A stretch of 64,000 bases of DNA from JAPLDB01 sp038206355 (GTDB lineage: Bacteria > Bacteroidota > Bacteroidia > AKYH767-A > 2013-40CM-41-45), in the NCBI GenBank assembly GCA_038206355.1, contig JBBRAY010000011.1:23281-87280 (forward strand), given 5' to 3'. A model generated the notes under the pieces. It saw nothing but the letters and a program-made list of their open reading frames with translations, was not told the origin of the DNA and ran no database searches. The stretch's first letter is position 1, and the number at the start of each line of letters is the position of its first letter. Position numbers and translations under genes: made by a program. This document shows positions 26,249 to 33,949 of the stretch, in pieces.

Positions 26249-27261
26249 GCCGGTTTATACCCCGACTCCCTGAAAATTTTCCGGGTATCATTTTCATCCA
26301 TGAGCTGTGACAAGGAAATCTCTGAATGTTTGTTCATGTAGGCCTTTACTATCCTGTAACCAATCCATGCACCGAGATTGCCGGGTGATTCTTTTGGAAA
26401 GCCATTGGTAGAAGGGCCGTCATTCACAAATTTACCGGTAAGACTTGCTTCAGTAGAGAACAATAACTTGTGTTCAATAAAGAATGACCAGATCATTTGT
26501 TCGTTCGAATTACACCATTCGAGTTGCTTTTGTGTATAGCCGAATTTTATGGTGTCATTTACTTCAGGGATCATGAAGTCAATGAAATACTGAATCTTAC
26601 CCAGGTTGACCATCTCGCTGATAAAATCTGATTTAGAAGGGTCCGGCTCCCACTCACTTTGGGCCCAGCCACGCACGGCATCTGCAACAATATACTCCCT
26701 ACTCATCTTTCTTATTTTATACATCGGCATCTCCAGCGACGGATAATATTTAGAATCACTTCCGAGGTACATGTCGAGGCCGATACCCAATATGCTGTCG
26801 GCGCTAACGATTGCATAATTGAATCCGGAAATAAAAGTGATGACACGGGGAATAACTTTCCCCGGGAAATAATATCTGTAGTGGCTGAATGCATCCGACA
26901 ACTCTTCATTCAGTCCGGAAAGTTCAGCGTACATTTTTCTTTCATCAGCATAAATAATACTGATGTCGGCATCGTGAACAAAATCGCAGAGCCGCGTTTT
27001 TAAAAGCAACGTATCCGGTGTTCCAATTCGCAGCATCTGGTAATTGAAGAGGTCGAAAAAACTACCATATTTATGCTGCAGTAATAAAATATCGCCGCAA
27101 TGATCTGCCAGGTCATTCTCAAACCTGTCGGCAACAATATTTACCTTTGTGGCGAAAACATCGGCCTTCCTTCTATCATTCTTACAGGAAACGATGAACA
27201 GCAAAATGTAAAGAAGAATATACCGATGAAGTGAAATACGACTTGAAAATTGACGTAACAT
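26242..27261 (-). CDS. gldB: Gliding motility lipoprotein GldB
   Basis: The 339-residue protein has a lipoprotein signal ending in the lipobox IVSC (C26) and matches GldB through its length. Recognisable segments are FYQML-like FNYQMLRIGTPDTLL, the IISGFNYA-like FISGFNYAIVSADSILGIGLDMYLGSDSKYYP region (the most conserved part), QYFIDFMIPEVNDTIKFGYT, and the C-terminal GNLGAWIGYRIVKAYM. GldB is an essential lipoprotein of the gliding/T9SS machinery in F. johnsoniae, anchored in the cell envelope. A TACCTTTG -7 box lies 26 bp upstream. The last codons and stop merge with a heptameric repeat array. A PorT-like gene and nadE are divergent on the other side, a neighbourhood typical of Bacteroidota. 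Confidence 0.92.
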   Translation of the reverse strand: MLRQFSSRISLHRYILLYILLFIVSCKNDRRKADVFATKVNIVADRFENDLADHCGDILLLQHKYGSFFDLFNYQMLRIGTPDTLLLKTRLCDFVHDADISIIYADERKMYAELSGLNEELSDAFSHYRYYFPGKVIPRVITFISGFNYAIVSADSILGIGLDMYLGSDSKYYPSLEMPMYKIRKMSREYIVADAVRGWAQSEWEPDPSKSDFISEMVNLGKIQYFIDFMIPEVNDTIKFGYTQKQLEWCNSNEQMIWSFFIEHKLLFSTEASLTGKFVNDGPSTNGFPKESPGNLGAWIGYRIVKAYMNKHSEISLSQLMDENDTRKIFRESGYKPAK

Positions 27262-27287
27262 TGCAGATTGAAATTCTGAGTGAGTGG

Positions 27288-27295
27288 CAAAGGTA
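27288..27295 (-). promoter_or_regulatory. -7 box of gldB
   Basis: TACCTTTG on the minus strand fits TAnnTTTG and gives a leader of about 20 bases before the gldB start at 27261. I see no good -33 TTG at the usual spacing. Confidence 0.45.
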
Positions 27296-27364
27296 AAAGA
27301 AAGAACACCTGACCACCGGCATCAGCTTATCATCAATCAACATTAAAAAAATAAAAAGATCTCA

Positions 27365-28054
27365 ATGAAAAAGGCAATTCTGATTTTCTCATTTCTATCA
27401 ATTACGGCGGCAGCGTTTTCTCAAAAAAACGACAACAAATTTCATTTCGGTATAAAGGCGCAACCTGCACTGGCATGGCTGAAGATAGATGCTCCGGGCG
27501 GAACGGATATTAAATCGGACGGATTGCCTTTTGGTTTCGGATACGGACTCATCACGGATTTCGGATTTGCCGACAGGTATGCATTCTCTACCGGTCTTGA
27601 AGTTGCTTACCGCGGTGGAAAAACGTTACACAATTCAAAAGATACTTCAGGGGCTACGGTAATTACAAAAACAAATTACACATTGCAATTTGTTGAATTG
27701 CCCATTACATTAAAATTAAAGACAAATGAGATCGGCTACATGACATATTTTTTCCAAGTCGGATTTGCGCCTGGAATTGCCATTCGTTCAAGAGCAGATA
27801 TTGAAGTTCAGACAGAAGGAAAGTCAACAGTAAAAACAAAGAACAAAGATGTCTCCGATGACATCAATGAATTCAATTTGTCATTGCTGATTGCTGCGGG
27901 AGCTGAATACAATATCAGCGGAAATACGTCACTGCTTTTTGGCCTGACATTTAACAATGGATTTCTTGACGTGCTTGACGATACCCAATACCACGGCTCA
28001 AAGGTGAAAGGAAATAGTAATTACCTGGCGCTTACCGTGGGTATCATGTTTTGA
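27365..28054 (+). CDS. PorT-family outer-membrane beta-barrel protein
   Basis: The 229-residue protein has a cleavable signal (MKKAILIFSFLSITAAAFSQ), then an outer-membrane beta-barrel of the PorT/OMP_b-brl_2 type. It has FHFGIKAQPALAWL, an external loop, FSTGLEVAYRGG, YTLQFVELPITLKLKTNEIGYMTYFFQVGFAPGIAI (the most typical part: a LEIPLTLK-like strand followed by a long hairpin) and a C-terminal aromatic strand ending GIMF. PorT proper is a T9SS outer-membrane component, but many family members have other or unknown roles, so I keep the family name only. It lies divergent from gldB and about 185 bp upstream of nadE on the same strand. The spacer to nadE contains a TACGAAT word array. Confidence 0.82.
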   Translation: MKKAILIFSFLSITAAAFSQKNDNKFHFGIKAQPALAWLKIDAPGGTDIKSDGLPFGFGYGLITDFGFADRYAFSTGLEVAYRGGKTLHNSKDTSGATVITKTNYTLQFVELPITLKLKTNEIGYMTYFFQVGFAPGIAIRSRADIEVQTEGKSTVKTKNKDVSDDINEFNLSLLIAAGAEYNISGNTSLLFGLTFNNGFLDVLDDTQYHGSKVKGNSNYLALTVGIMF

Positions 28055-28114
28055 GATTGATAATTATCGGGAGATACCGGAATTTCATTATCCCATCGAA
28101 GTACTGATCACTTA

Positions 28115-28236
28115 CGAAAATACGAATTACGAATCTTCTATCTCTTGTTGTAATTTCGTTCCGTCACAGTCAGGATTCGATATTCAAACAATCATCTATT
28201 CGTAATTTGTAAATTCGCAATCTTTCGATATTCGCA
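28115..28236 (+). repeat. TACGAAT/ATTCGTA heptamer array upstream of nadE
   Basis: Two consecutive TACGAAT units occur at 28121-28134, and from 28198 the inverse words ATTCGTA, ATTTGTA and AATTCGC follow at seven-base steps up to the nadE ATG at 28240. In gene sense this is the same ATTCGTAATTTGTA word that precedes gldC. Confidence 0.6.
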
Positions 28237-28239
28237 CCT

Positions 28240-29868
28240 ATGAAGATTGCGTTAGCACAGTTAAATTATACCGTTGGTGATTTTGAAAAGAATGTTTTCA
28301 AAATCAAGGAGGCAATTGCGCGGGCAAAAAAAGAAGAGGTCCGGTTGATCGTATTTTCCGAACTGTGCATCAGCGGCTATCCTCCGCGCGACTTTCTGGA
28401 GTTCAGAGATTTTATTGATCGTTGTACAAGGGCTGCGAATGAAATTGCGTCTGAATGCATTGATGTAACTGCTATTTTCGGTTGTCCTACCGTAAACCCT
28501 GAGGTGGAAGGAAAAAATCTTTTCAACTCGGCTTATGTATGCAGCGACGGAAAAGTTATAGACGTCATCCATAAAGCGCTCCTTCCTACTTATGACATTT
28601 TTGATGAGTACCGGTATTTCGAACCCAACAGAAAATCTCATTGTATAAAAGTTGACGGAAAAAAAATCGCGCTGACGATCTGTGAGGATTTGTGGAATAT
28701 AGAAGACGATCCGATGTATGTTCATTCGCCGATGGAGGAACTGATAAAAGAAAACCCTGAGCTGATGATTAACATTGCCGCATCTCCATTTGACTACGGG
28801 CATGCGGAAAAAAGAAAAAGCATCCTCAGCAGGAATGCAATGCAATACGGGATTCCATTGCTTTACCTGAATCACGTAGGGGCACAAACAGAAATTATTT
28901 TTGACGGTGGCTCATTGATGATGAATGAAAAAGGACATTTGACCGGTGAGATGAAATACTTCGAAGAGGATTTTGCCCTTTTTGATTTGACGTCAGACCG
29001 GAAAGCAACGAATGATAAAACTGTCTCGAAGATTGAAAGAATACATTCAGCACTGGTACTTGGTATCGGAGATTATTTCCGCAAACAGAATTTTACTAAA
29101 GCGATTCTGGGTTTGAGTGGTGGAATAGATTCCGCTGTCGTGCTCTGCCTTGCTGTGGAGGCGCTTGGAAAAGAAAATGTGCTTCCGGTTTTCATGCCTT
29201 CTCAGTTTTCCTCTAAAGAATCAGTGACGGATTCACTGGCGCTGTGTAAAAACCTGGAGGTTAAGCATGAGTTGATACCTATCGAAAAGGTTTATAGAGA
29301 ATACATTCATACGCTGCAAAAACAGTTCAACGGATTGCAGCCGGGAATCGCAGAAGAAAATATTCAGGCCCGCATACGCGGAATGATCCTGATGGCTTTG
29401 TCGAATAAGTTCGGGCACATTTTGCTGAACACCTCTAATAAGAGTGAGATTGCTGTGGGCTACGGCACACTATACGGTGATATGTGCGGCGGGCTATCAG
29501 TGATCGGCGATGTGTATAAAACGGAGGTATATAAACTGGCTAAACACATCAACCACATCCGGGCAATTATTCCTGAAGCAATTATTATTAAGGCACCTTC
29601 GGCTGAATTGAGACCGGACCAAAAAGATTCAGACACGCTACCTGAATACGACCAGCTTGACCCGATACTTTACCAATACATTGAACAAAGAAAGGGGCCA
29701 CAGGAACTGATAGAAATGGGGAATGACGCCGGCCTTGTTAGGCGCATCCTGAAGCTTGTAAATACAAATGAATACAAGCGGCATCAGACGCCTCCAATAC
29801 TCAGGGTTTCACCAAAAGCATTCGGCCAGGGGCGCAGGTTACCCATTGTAGGTAAGTACCTTTCTTAA
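28240..29868 (+). CDS. nadE: Glutamine-dependent NAD+ synthetase
   Basis: The 542-residue two-domain enzyme amidates nicotinate adenine dinucleotide to NAD+ using glutamine. The N-terminal nitrilase-type glutaminase domain (1-260) has the Glu-Lys-Cys triad: E41 (FSELCISGYPP), K112 (HKALLPTYDIFDEYRYF) and C148 (TICEDLWN). The C-terminal synthetase domain (about 265-542) has the ATP-binding SGGIDS loop (293-298), the TSNKSEIAVGYGTLYGDMCGG segment and PSAELRPDQKDSDTLPEYD. The length matches the roughly 540-residue bacterial glutamine-dependent class. The ATG at 28240 starts at the canonical MKIALAQLNY. The upstream spacer holds a heptamer array instead of a recognisable ribosome-binding site. 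Confidence 0.96.
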   Translation: MKIALAQLNYTVGDFEKNVFKIKEAIARAKKEEVRLIVFSELCISGYPPRDFLEFRDFIDRCTRAANEIASECIDVTAIFGCPTVNPEVEGKNLFNSAYVCSDGKVIDVIHKALLPTYDIFDEYRYFEPNRKSHCIKVDGKKIALTICEDLWNIEDDPMYVHSPMEELIKENPELMINIAASPFDYGHAEKRKSILSRNAMQYGIPLLYLNHVGAQTEIIFDGGSLMMNEKGHLTGEMKYFEEDFALFDLTSDRKATNDKTVSKIERIHSALVLGIGDYFRKQNFTKAILGLSGGIDSAVVLCLAVEALGKENVLPVFMPSQFSSKESVTDSLALCKNLEVKHELIPIEKVYREYIHTLQKQFNGLQPGIAEENIQARIRGMILMALSNKFGHILLNTSNKSEIAVGYGTLYGDMCGGLSVIGDVYKTEVYKLAKHINHIRAIIPEAIIIKAPSAELRPDQKDSDTLPEYDQLDPILYQYIEQRKGPQELIEMGNDAGLVRRILKLVNTNEYKRHQTPPILRVSPKAFGQGRRLPIVGKYLS

Positions 29869-29878
29869 TTTTCAGGGA

Positions 29879-30274
29879 TCAGAAACTTACGGCCTGAAGA
29901 TACTTTTCATTCAGGGGTTTGTTGAGGTATCTCATTACGTAGGGATTTGTGGAGGCACGGTTGATGTCCTCTGCAGAGATAGATGAGGACAGCACGATTA
30001 CTTTGCAAAAGCTTTTAATGTTATCGGGAAGCTTTTCATATTCCACCAGGAAACCAAAACCATCCATCACAGGCATGTTGAGGTCAAGAAATATCACCTG
30101 AGGAAGTGTTTCCGTAGAGTCAGAATTTCTGCGCAGGTAGTCGAGTGCGCCTTCCGCTGAATTTTTCACGGTTACCTGCTTTGAAAAGTCAGACGTGGTA
30201 ATCATCCGTTCATTGATAAAGTTATCAATGTCGTTGTCGTCAATCAGCAGTACCCTTTCAAATTTATAATTCAT
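29879..30274 (-). CDS. Stand-alone response regulator receiver protein
   Basis: The 131-residue protein is a CheY-like receiver domain with nothing after it. The acidic pocket is D12/D13 (LLIDDND), the phospho-acceptor is D64 (VIFLDLNMPVMDG), the conserved Ser/Thr is in VIVLSSS, and the switch lysine is in YLNKPLN. The DNDIDNFINERMI N-terminus is typical of single-domain regulators common in Bacteroidota, which often act in multi-step phosphorelays. No histidine kinase is adjacent, so its partner cannot be identified. It converges on nadE with ten bases between stops. Confidence 0.9.
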   Translation of the reverse strand: MNYKFERVLLIDDNDIDNFINERMITTSDFSKQVTVKNSAEGALDYLRRNSDSTETLPQVIFLDLNMPVMDGFGFLVEYEKLPDNIKSFCKVIVLSSSISAEDINRASTNPYVMRYLNKPLNEKYLQAVSF

Positions 30275-30367
30275 TGCTTATGATATGTGATTCCTGCTTA
30301 CGCTGTAACATCCATTAGGTTTCCATTTCATGTCATTAAACAACTTCAGAAAGGCATGGAAATTTTC

Positions 30368-30397
30368 TTTGGCGGGTGTAAAATATTTCTACTTTTG
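30368..30397 (+). promoter_or_regulatory. Bacteroidota-type promoter of tRNA-Phe
   Basis: TTTG (30368-30371), an 18-bp spacer and TACTTTTG (30390-30397) match the phylum's sigma-A promoter (TTTG, about 19 bp, TAnnTTTG). The downstream tRNA starts 103 bp later, so a start site near 30404 would give a leader that is processed off. Confidence 0.8.
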
Positions 30398-30499
30398 CCA
30401 ACCCTTTTTGGAAGCAGGACTGAAGCATACCAGCATTTGGTAAATCTTCCGAAAAAAAGAAATTTAGCGGCTCTTTTATATTGAGGGCCAGTATATTAA

Positions 30500-30572
30500 G
30501 GTGACATAGCTCAGTCGGTAGAGCAAAGGACTGAAAATCCTTGTGTCGCTGGTTCGATTCCAGCTGTCACCA
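30500..30572 (+). tRNA. tRNA-Phe (anticodon GAA)
   Basis: A full cloverleaf folds: acceptor GGTGACA pairs with TGTCACC, the D-arm is GCTC with loop AGTCGGTA, and the anticodon stem AAGGA/TCCTT carries loop CTGAAAA with GAA at 30533-30535. The T-arm CTGGTTCGATTCCAG is canonical. Length is 73 with discriminator A; CCA is not encoded (ACAG follows), so it would be added after transcription. A strong phylum-type promoter lies upstream, and coaX begins 58 bp downstream. Confidence 0.96.
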
Positions 30573-30630
30573 CAGAAGAATAGAAACCTCCGGTATTGTC
30601 CCTGCAAGGGCGGAAGGTTACCAATTAGAA

Positions 30631-31359
30631 ATGAATCTTATTATTGATATTGGTAATACGCGGACAAAAGCTTTTGTTTTTGATGGAGATCAGTTATTAA
30701 CTGAAAATATTTTCCTGAAATTTTCTGTTTCTGCGTTAAAAAAAATTACGAGTCATCATCGTGTCAGGGCTTCCATCCTGTCGTCGGTGGTTAAAAACAC
30801 TGGGCCGATCAGTTCGTGGCTAAAAAAAAATACGAACTTCACAGAACTCAGTCACCGGACAAGACTACCGATAAAGAATCTCTACAAATCAAAAGAAACG
30901 CTTGGCAATGACAGGATTGCAAATGCTGTTGCCGCTGCGAAATTATTCCCGGGCCGCCATTGTCTGGTGATAGACGCCGGAACATGCGTTAAATATGATT
31001 TTATCAATAGCCGGAAAGAGTATCTCGGAGGCGCGATAAGTCCGGGGATGAAGATGAGGTTTCAGTCCTTACATGATTACACTTCAAAGCTGCCACTCGT
31101 TAAGCCTTCCGGAAAAATTGTACTGACAGGAAATAATACAAGTGAATCCATTCTCTCAGGTGTTCAACTGGGAATACTCAATGAAATGGAAGGGTATATC
31201 CGTTTGTACATTAAAAAATACAAAAATATAAGAGTCATTTTAACAGGTGGTGATGCCAATAGTTTTGCCCATCTTCTTAATTTCCCCATCTTTGCGGCCC
31301 CTAAATTGACAGCCAACGGACTCAATGAAATTTTGCAGCATTATATTGAAAAAAAATAA
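30631..31359 (+). CDS. coaX: Type III pantothenate kinase
   Basis: CoaX phosphorylates pantothenate, the first step of coenzyme A synthesis. The 242-residue protein has the ASKHA-fold signatures of type III kinases: the phosphate-1 motif DIGNTRTK at residues 6-13, LGNDRIANAVAA with the catalytic Asp, the second phosphate motif VIDAGTCVKYDFI, GGAISPGMKMRF and the LTGGDA adenosine motif. I use the ATG at 30631; an in-frame start at 30541 would begin inside the tRNA. No separate promoter is visible, so it may be transcribed with tRNA-Phe. Its 3' end overlaps the next gene by 35 bases. Confidence 0.92.
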   Translation: MNLIIDIGNTRTKAFVFDGDQLLTENIFLKFSVSALKKITSHHRVRASILSSVVKNTGPISSWLKKNTNFTELSHRTRLPIKNLYKSKETLGNDRIANAVAAAKLFPGRHCLVIDAGTCVKYDFINSRKEYLGGAISPGMKMRFQSLHDYTSKLPLVKPSGKIVLTGNNTSESILSGVQLGILNEMEGYIRLYIKKYKNIRVILTGGDANSFAHLLNFPIFAAPKLTANGLNEILQHYIEKK

Positions 31360-32845
31360 TTTCCTTTTTCTTTTACTCCTTCTCCTCTCTTTTACAGTCC
31401 GGGCTCAGGTATCTACCAGTTCACCATATTCACGCTATGGGATCGGAGAGCTACAGTTCGGCGGATTTTCGAAAAATCTGGGTATGGGTGGAATCGGCAT
31501 TGGACTCGCACAACCATTTAATATTAACTACTCCAATCCGGCGTCTTACAGTTCAATTGTGCTTACCACTTTCGAGGCAGCAGGCAAAGGAAGCATGTAT
31601 GAATTGCACAATGCGACAAGCACGCATGCCTATCAATACAATGCCGACTTCGGATATCTTGCCATGGGATTTCCGTTAAAATCAAAAAAGTGGGGAATGA
31701 GCTTCGGGCTTCTTCCTTATAGTAGTATAGGGTATGAAATCACCGACAAACAGATTAATAATTTCAGCGGAGAAGTTGAAAATCATTTGTATGAAGGTTC
31801 GGGTGGACTAAATCAGGTATATCTCGGTACAGGATTCCATCTTGGAAAAAATTTCTTTGCCGGTGTGAATGCTGCATTTCTTTTCGGAACGATTAATAAG
31901 TTGAGAAAAATTGAATATCCATCGAATAGCCCTTACAATACTAAGGTCTCAGATCAGACGACTGTAAATAATTTTTATTTTAATGCCGGTTTACTGAAAA
32001 CTTTTGACAGTCTTTCGATTGCAAAAAGTGACAGCATTGTTTTATTCGATAAAAGAATACAGGCACTGAATGATTCAATAGCAGTCATTCATAGACTTAT
32101 TGCAGCGTTAAACAATGTAAATACTCCGGATGATGTTACCATTCAGGCGCAGCGTGAGTCGCTGGCAAAAATGGTTTCAGACCTCACAGGCCAGATGCTG
32201 AATGAAGATGCAATGCGGGAACAAGTGAGCAATAGAAAACAAAAAAGCAGCTGGTCACTTTCAATCGGATTGACGGGAGCTCCAACGATTTCACTCAACG
32301 CAAAACATGCGAAACTGGCTCAGAGTTATTATTATTCAAACAATATTGAATACATCCGTGATACGGTTATTAATCTTCAGGATCAAAAAGGTGAACTCGT
32401 TTTACCTTTTACTGTTGGTCTCGGACTTATTTTTAAAGACGGCACGCATTGGGTAACAGGAGCTGACTTTTCTCTTCAAAACTGGCAGGACTATTCTCTT
32501 TTCGGAGTTAGAGATTCGCTTGTAAACAGCTGGAGGGCATCGGCAGGTTTTCAGTGGACGCCCAATGACAGAAGCATAAAATCTTATTTCAGTCTGATCC
32601 AATACCGCTTTGGTGCACACTTTGAACAAACCTATTTACAATTACGGAATTCCCAGCTTGTAGATTACGGTTTAAGCATGGGATTTGGATTCCCGATGAA
32701 GCGCGCTGCCACTACTGTTCAAATTGCTTTTGAAGCAGGAAAGCGTGGGACCATTGCCAATAAACTTGTTGAGTTGAACTATGTGAAATGCACGATTGGT
32801 TTTACGCTCAATGACAAGTGGTTTATCAAACAAAAGTTTGATTAG
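31325..32845 (+). CDS. FadL/OmpP1-like outer-membrane protein
   Basis: The 506-residue protein starts inside coaX. It has a signal peptide ending near FTVRAQ (about residue 28) and opens with the conserved SSPYSRYGIGELQFGGFSKNLGMGGIGIG segment, followed by NYSNPASYSS. This N-terminus characterises a Bacteroidota outer-membrane family related to FadL/OmpP1 transport barrels. Strands rich in aromatic and glycine residues continue to the C-terminus. A helical or coiled-coil insertion of about 65 residues (about 225-300, DSLSIAKSDSIVLFDKRIQALNDSIAVI onward) interrupts the barrel and probably faces the cell exterior or periplasm. Location after coaX is a common arrangement, but transport substrate and function are not known. 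Confidence 0.75.
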   Translation: MKFCSIILKKNNFLFLLLLLLSFTVRAQVSTSSPYSRYGIGELQFGGFSKNLGMGGIGIGLAQPFNINYSNPASYSSIVLTTFEAAGKGSMYELHNATSTHAYQYNADFGYLAMGFPLKSKKWGMSFGLLPYSSIGYEITDKQINNFSGEVENHLYEGSGGLNQVYLGTGFHLGKNFFAGVNAAFLFGTINKLRKIEYPSNSPYNTKVSDQTTVNNFYFNAGLLKTFDSLSIAKSDSIVLFDKRIQALNDSIAVIHRLIAALNNVNTPDDVTIQAQRESLAKMVSDLTGQMLNEDAMREQVSNRKQKSSWSLSIGLTGAPTISLNAKHAKLAQSYYYSNNIEYIRDTVINLQDQKGELVLPFTVGLGLIFKDGTHWVTGADFSLQNWQDYSLFGVRDSLVNSWRASAGFQWTPNDRSIKSYFSLIQYRFGAHFEQTYLQLRNSQLVDYGLSMGFGFPMKRAATTVQIAFEAGKRGTIANKLVELNYVKCTIGFTLNDKWFIKQKFD

Positions 32846-32946
32846 AATTCTATCAACAGATTTTTTTACAGCATTATAAAACTTGATTTGAGCGAATGAA
32901 CGTTCTATTGTGATTTCACAATAGTCTCGAGCAATCCGTCATGAAA

Positions 32947-33189
32947 TTAGTCGTCGTACAATTGCCGGAACATTACTCCTCCCGGTTTATTTTCTCTCGC
33001 AAATTTAGCTTTCAGTGCAATGGAACGTTCATCGTTGTAAGCCGATATTAGTCTTCCGGTGGTGTGGATGGCATAAGGCGCTTTTGCAACGTCGTCCCAT
33101 TTTTTTTCAAATCCATTTTTTTCAGAAAAAGAAACTGAGAGATATTTTTTGGAAAAGCCATGTAAAAATTTACACGGAATATATAGATC
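32947..33189 (-). pseudogene. C-terminal fragment of a GH18 chitinase-like protein
   Basis: Minus-strand translation of 33189-32947 gives 80 residues and a stop, with no start or catalytic part. The end matches the C-terminal core of family 18 glycoside hydrolases: NGFEKKWDDVAKAPYA, then LISAYNDERSIALKAKF, then PGGVMFRQLYDD. In intact enzymes this region carries the last barrel strands (usually ending GGIMFWQL), so the W of that motif is R here. Upstream an in-frame TGA (33190-33192) closes the frame, and no GH18 active-site motif appears nearby. It is a relic of a lost chitinase-type gene. Confidence 0.75.
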
Positions 33190-33242
33190 AACTTTATTTC
33201 CTTCATTCTCATATAAATGGATGTTTATATAAGTGCTGATAT

Positions 33243-33278
33243 AAAAAAAGGCAAACCGGAACTGAATCCTGTTTGCCT
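33243..33278 (-). terminator. Terminator of the 33338 outer-membrane gene
   Basis: Eleven-base arms (33268-33278 and 33249-33259, one mismatch) with an eight-base loop are followed on the minus strand by seven T (33243-33249). It lies about 60 bases past the gene's stop. Confidence 0.85.
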
Positions 33279-33337
33279 GTAATTATCTCTCAATTCAATT
33301 TTGAAGATTACAAATTCTACTTTCTGCGTTGGATGAC

Positions 33338-33949
33338 TTAGAAATTTACGTTCAATCCAACTTTTGCAATCGACACCTGATCATATCCGATTTCAGCAAA
33401 GCAACCAACATATTTTGCGAAATTGTATTTGGCACCGAGGAAAACACCTTTTACAGAATACACCCGATTATTGAGATAGTAGTATGAGTCGTTGTAATGA
33501 TTATTGCTATAATGATAAAACCGGACACCAATCATAATGCCTGCATAAGGATCGAACTTATTATTTTTTTCTTTCAGTATGGTAAGGTGATATGTTCCAC
33601 GGGCTGCGATGATGTAATTGCTCCAGCTTCTTTTTGAACCATCAGCATACTTATAATACGTGTTTTTCATTGCGATGATGCCGCCGATACCAATGGTGCC
33701 CGGACCGATCTCACCAAAACTACCGTGGTCATAGATGAGGCTGAAGGCCGGAAGGTTCACATAGTTCTTTCTGGTGTAGTAGGAATTGTAATAGCCGTAA
33801 TCGTAACCAAAGCCGGCCGACAGTGCGATGGTATTTGAACCTTTATCAAATGCAGCCGGTTTGTCCTGTGCAAATGAAGTTGCAAGTGATAATGAAAGTA
33901 CTGTTGCAAATAAGATTGCTTTGATTGGGTTGAAGGTTTGGTTTTTCAT
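33338..33949 (-). CDS. Small outer-membrane beta-barrel protein
   Basis: The 203-residue protein has a signal peptide (1-27, ending LATSFAQ) and about eight amphipathic strands, an OmpA/OmpW-type barrel: TIALSAGFGYDYGYY, PAFSLIYDHG, GTIGIGGIIAMKN, YIIAARGTYHLTIL, DPYAGIMIGVRFYHY, VKGVFLGAKYNFAKYVGCFAEIGYDQVSIAKVGLNVNF. The last strand ends in phenylalanine, as expected for BAM recognition. It is Tyr- and Asn-rich in the loops. Many Bacteroidota encode such proteins without a known role. It has its own terminator, and the region upstream (33950-34840) is a long, palindrome-rich spacer. Confidence 0.72.
   Translation of the reverse strand: MKNQTFNPIKAILFATVLSLSLATSFAQDKPAAFDKGSNTIALSAGFGYDYGYYNSYYTRKNYVNLPAFSLIYDHGSFGEIGPGTIGIGGIIAMKNTYYKYADGSKRSWSNYIIAARGTYHLTILKEKNNKFDPYAGIMIGVRFYHYSNNHYNDSYYYLNNRVYSVKGVFLGAKYNFAKYVGCFAEIGYDQVSIAKVGLNVNF

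Noticed and set aside
28261..28887. 208-codon minus-strand frame inside nadE
   Set aside because: nadE is a complete, motif-rich enzyme on the other strand; this is an opposite-frame shadow without family features.
30541..31359. Long coaX frame starting at 30541
   Set aside because: That start lies inside tRNA-Phe; the ATG at 30631 gives the canonical N-terminus MNLIIDIGNT.
32905..32924. CRP/FNR binding site
   Set aside because: The half-site spacing is 2 bases where CRP-type sites have 6, and no gene start follows.
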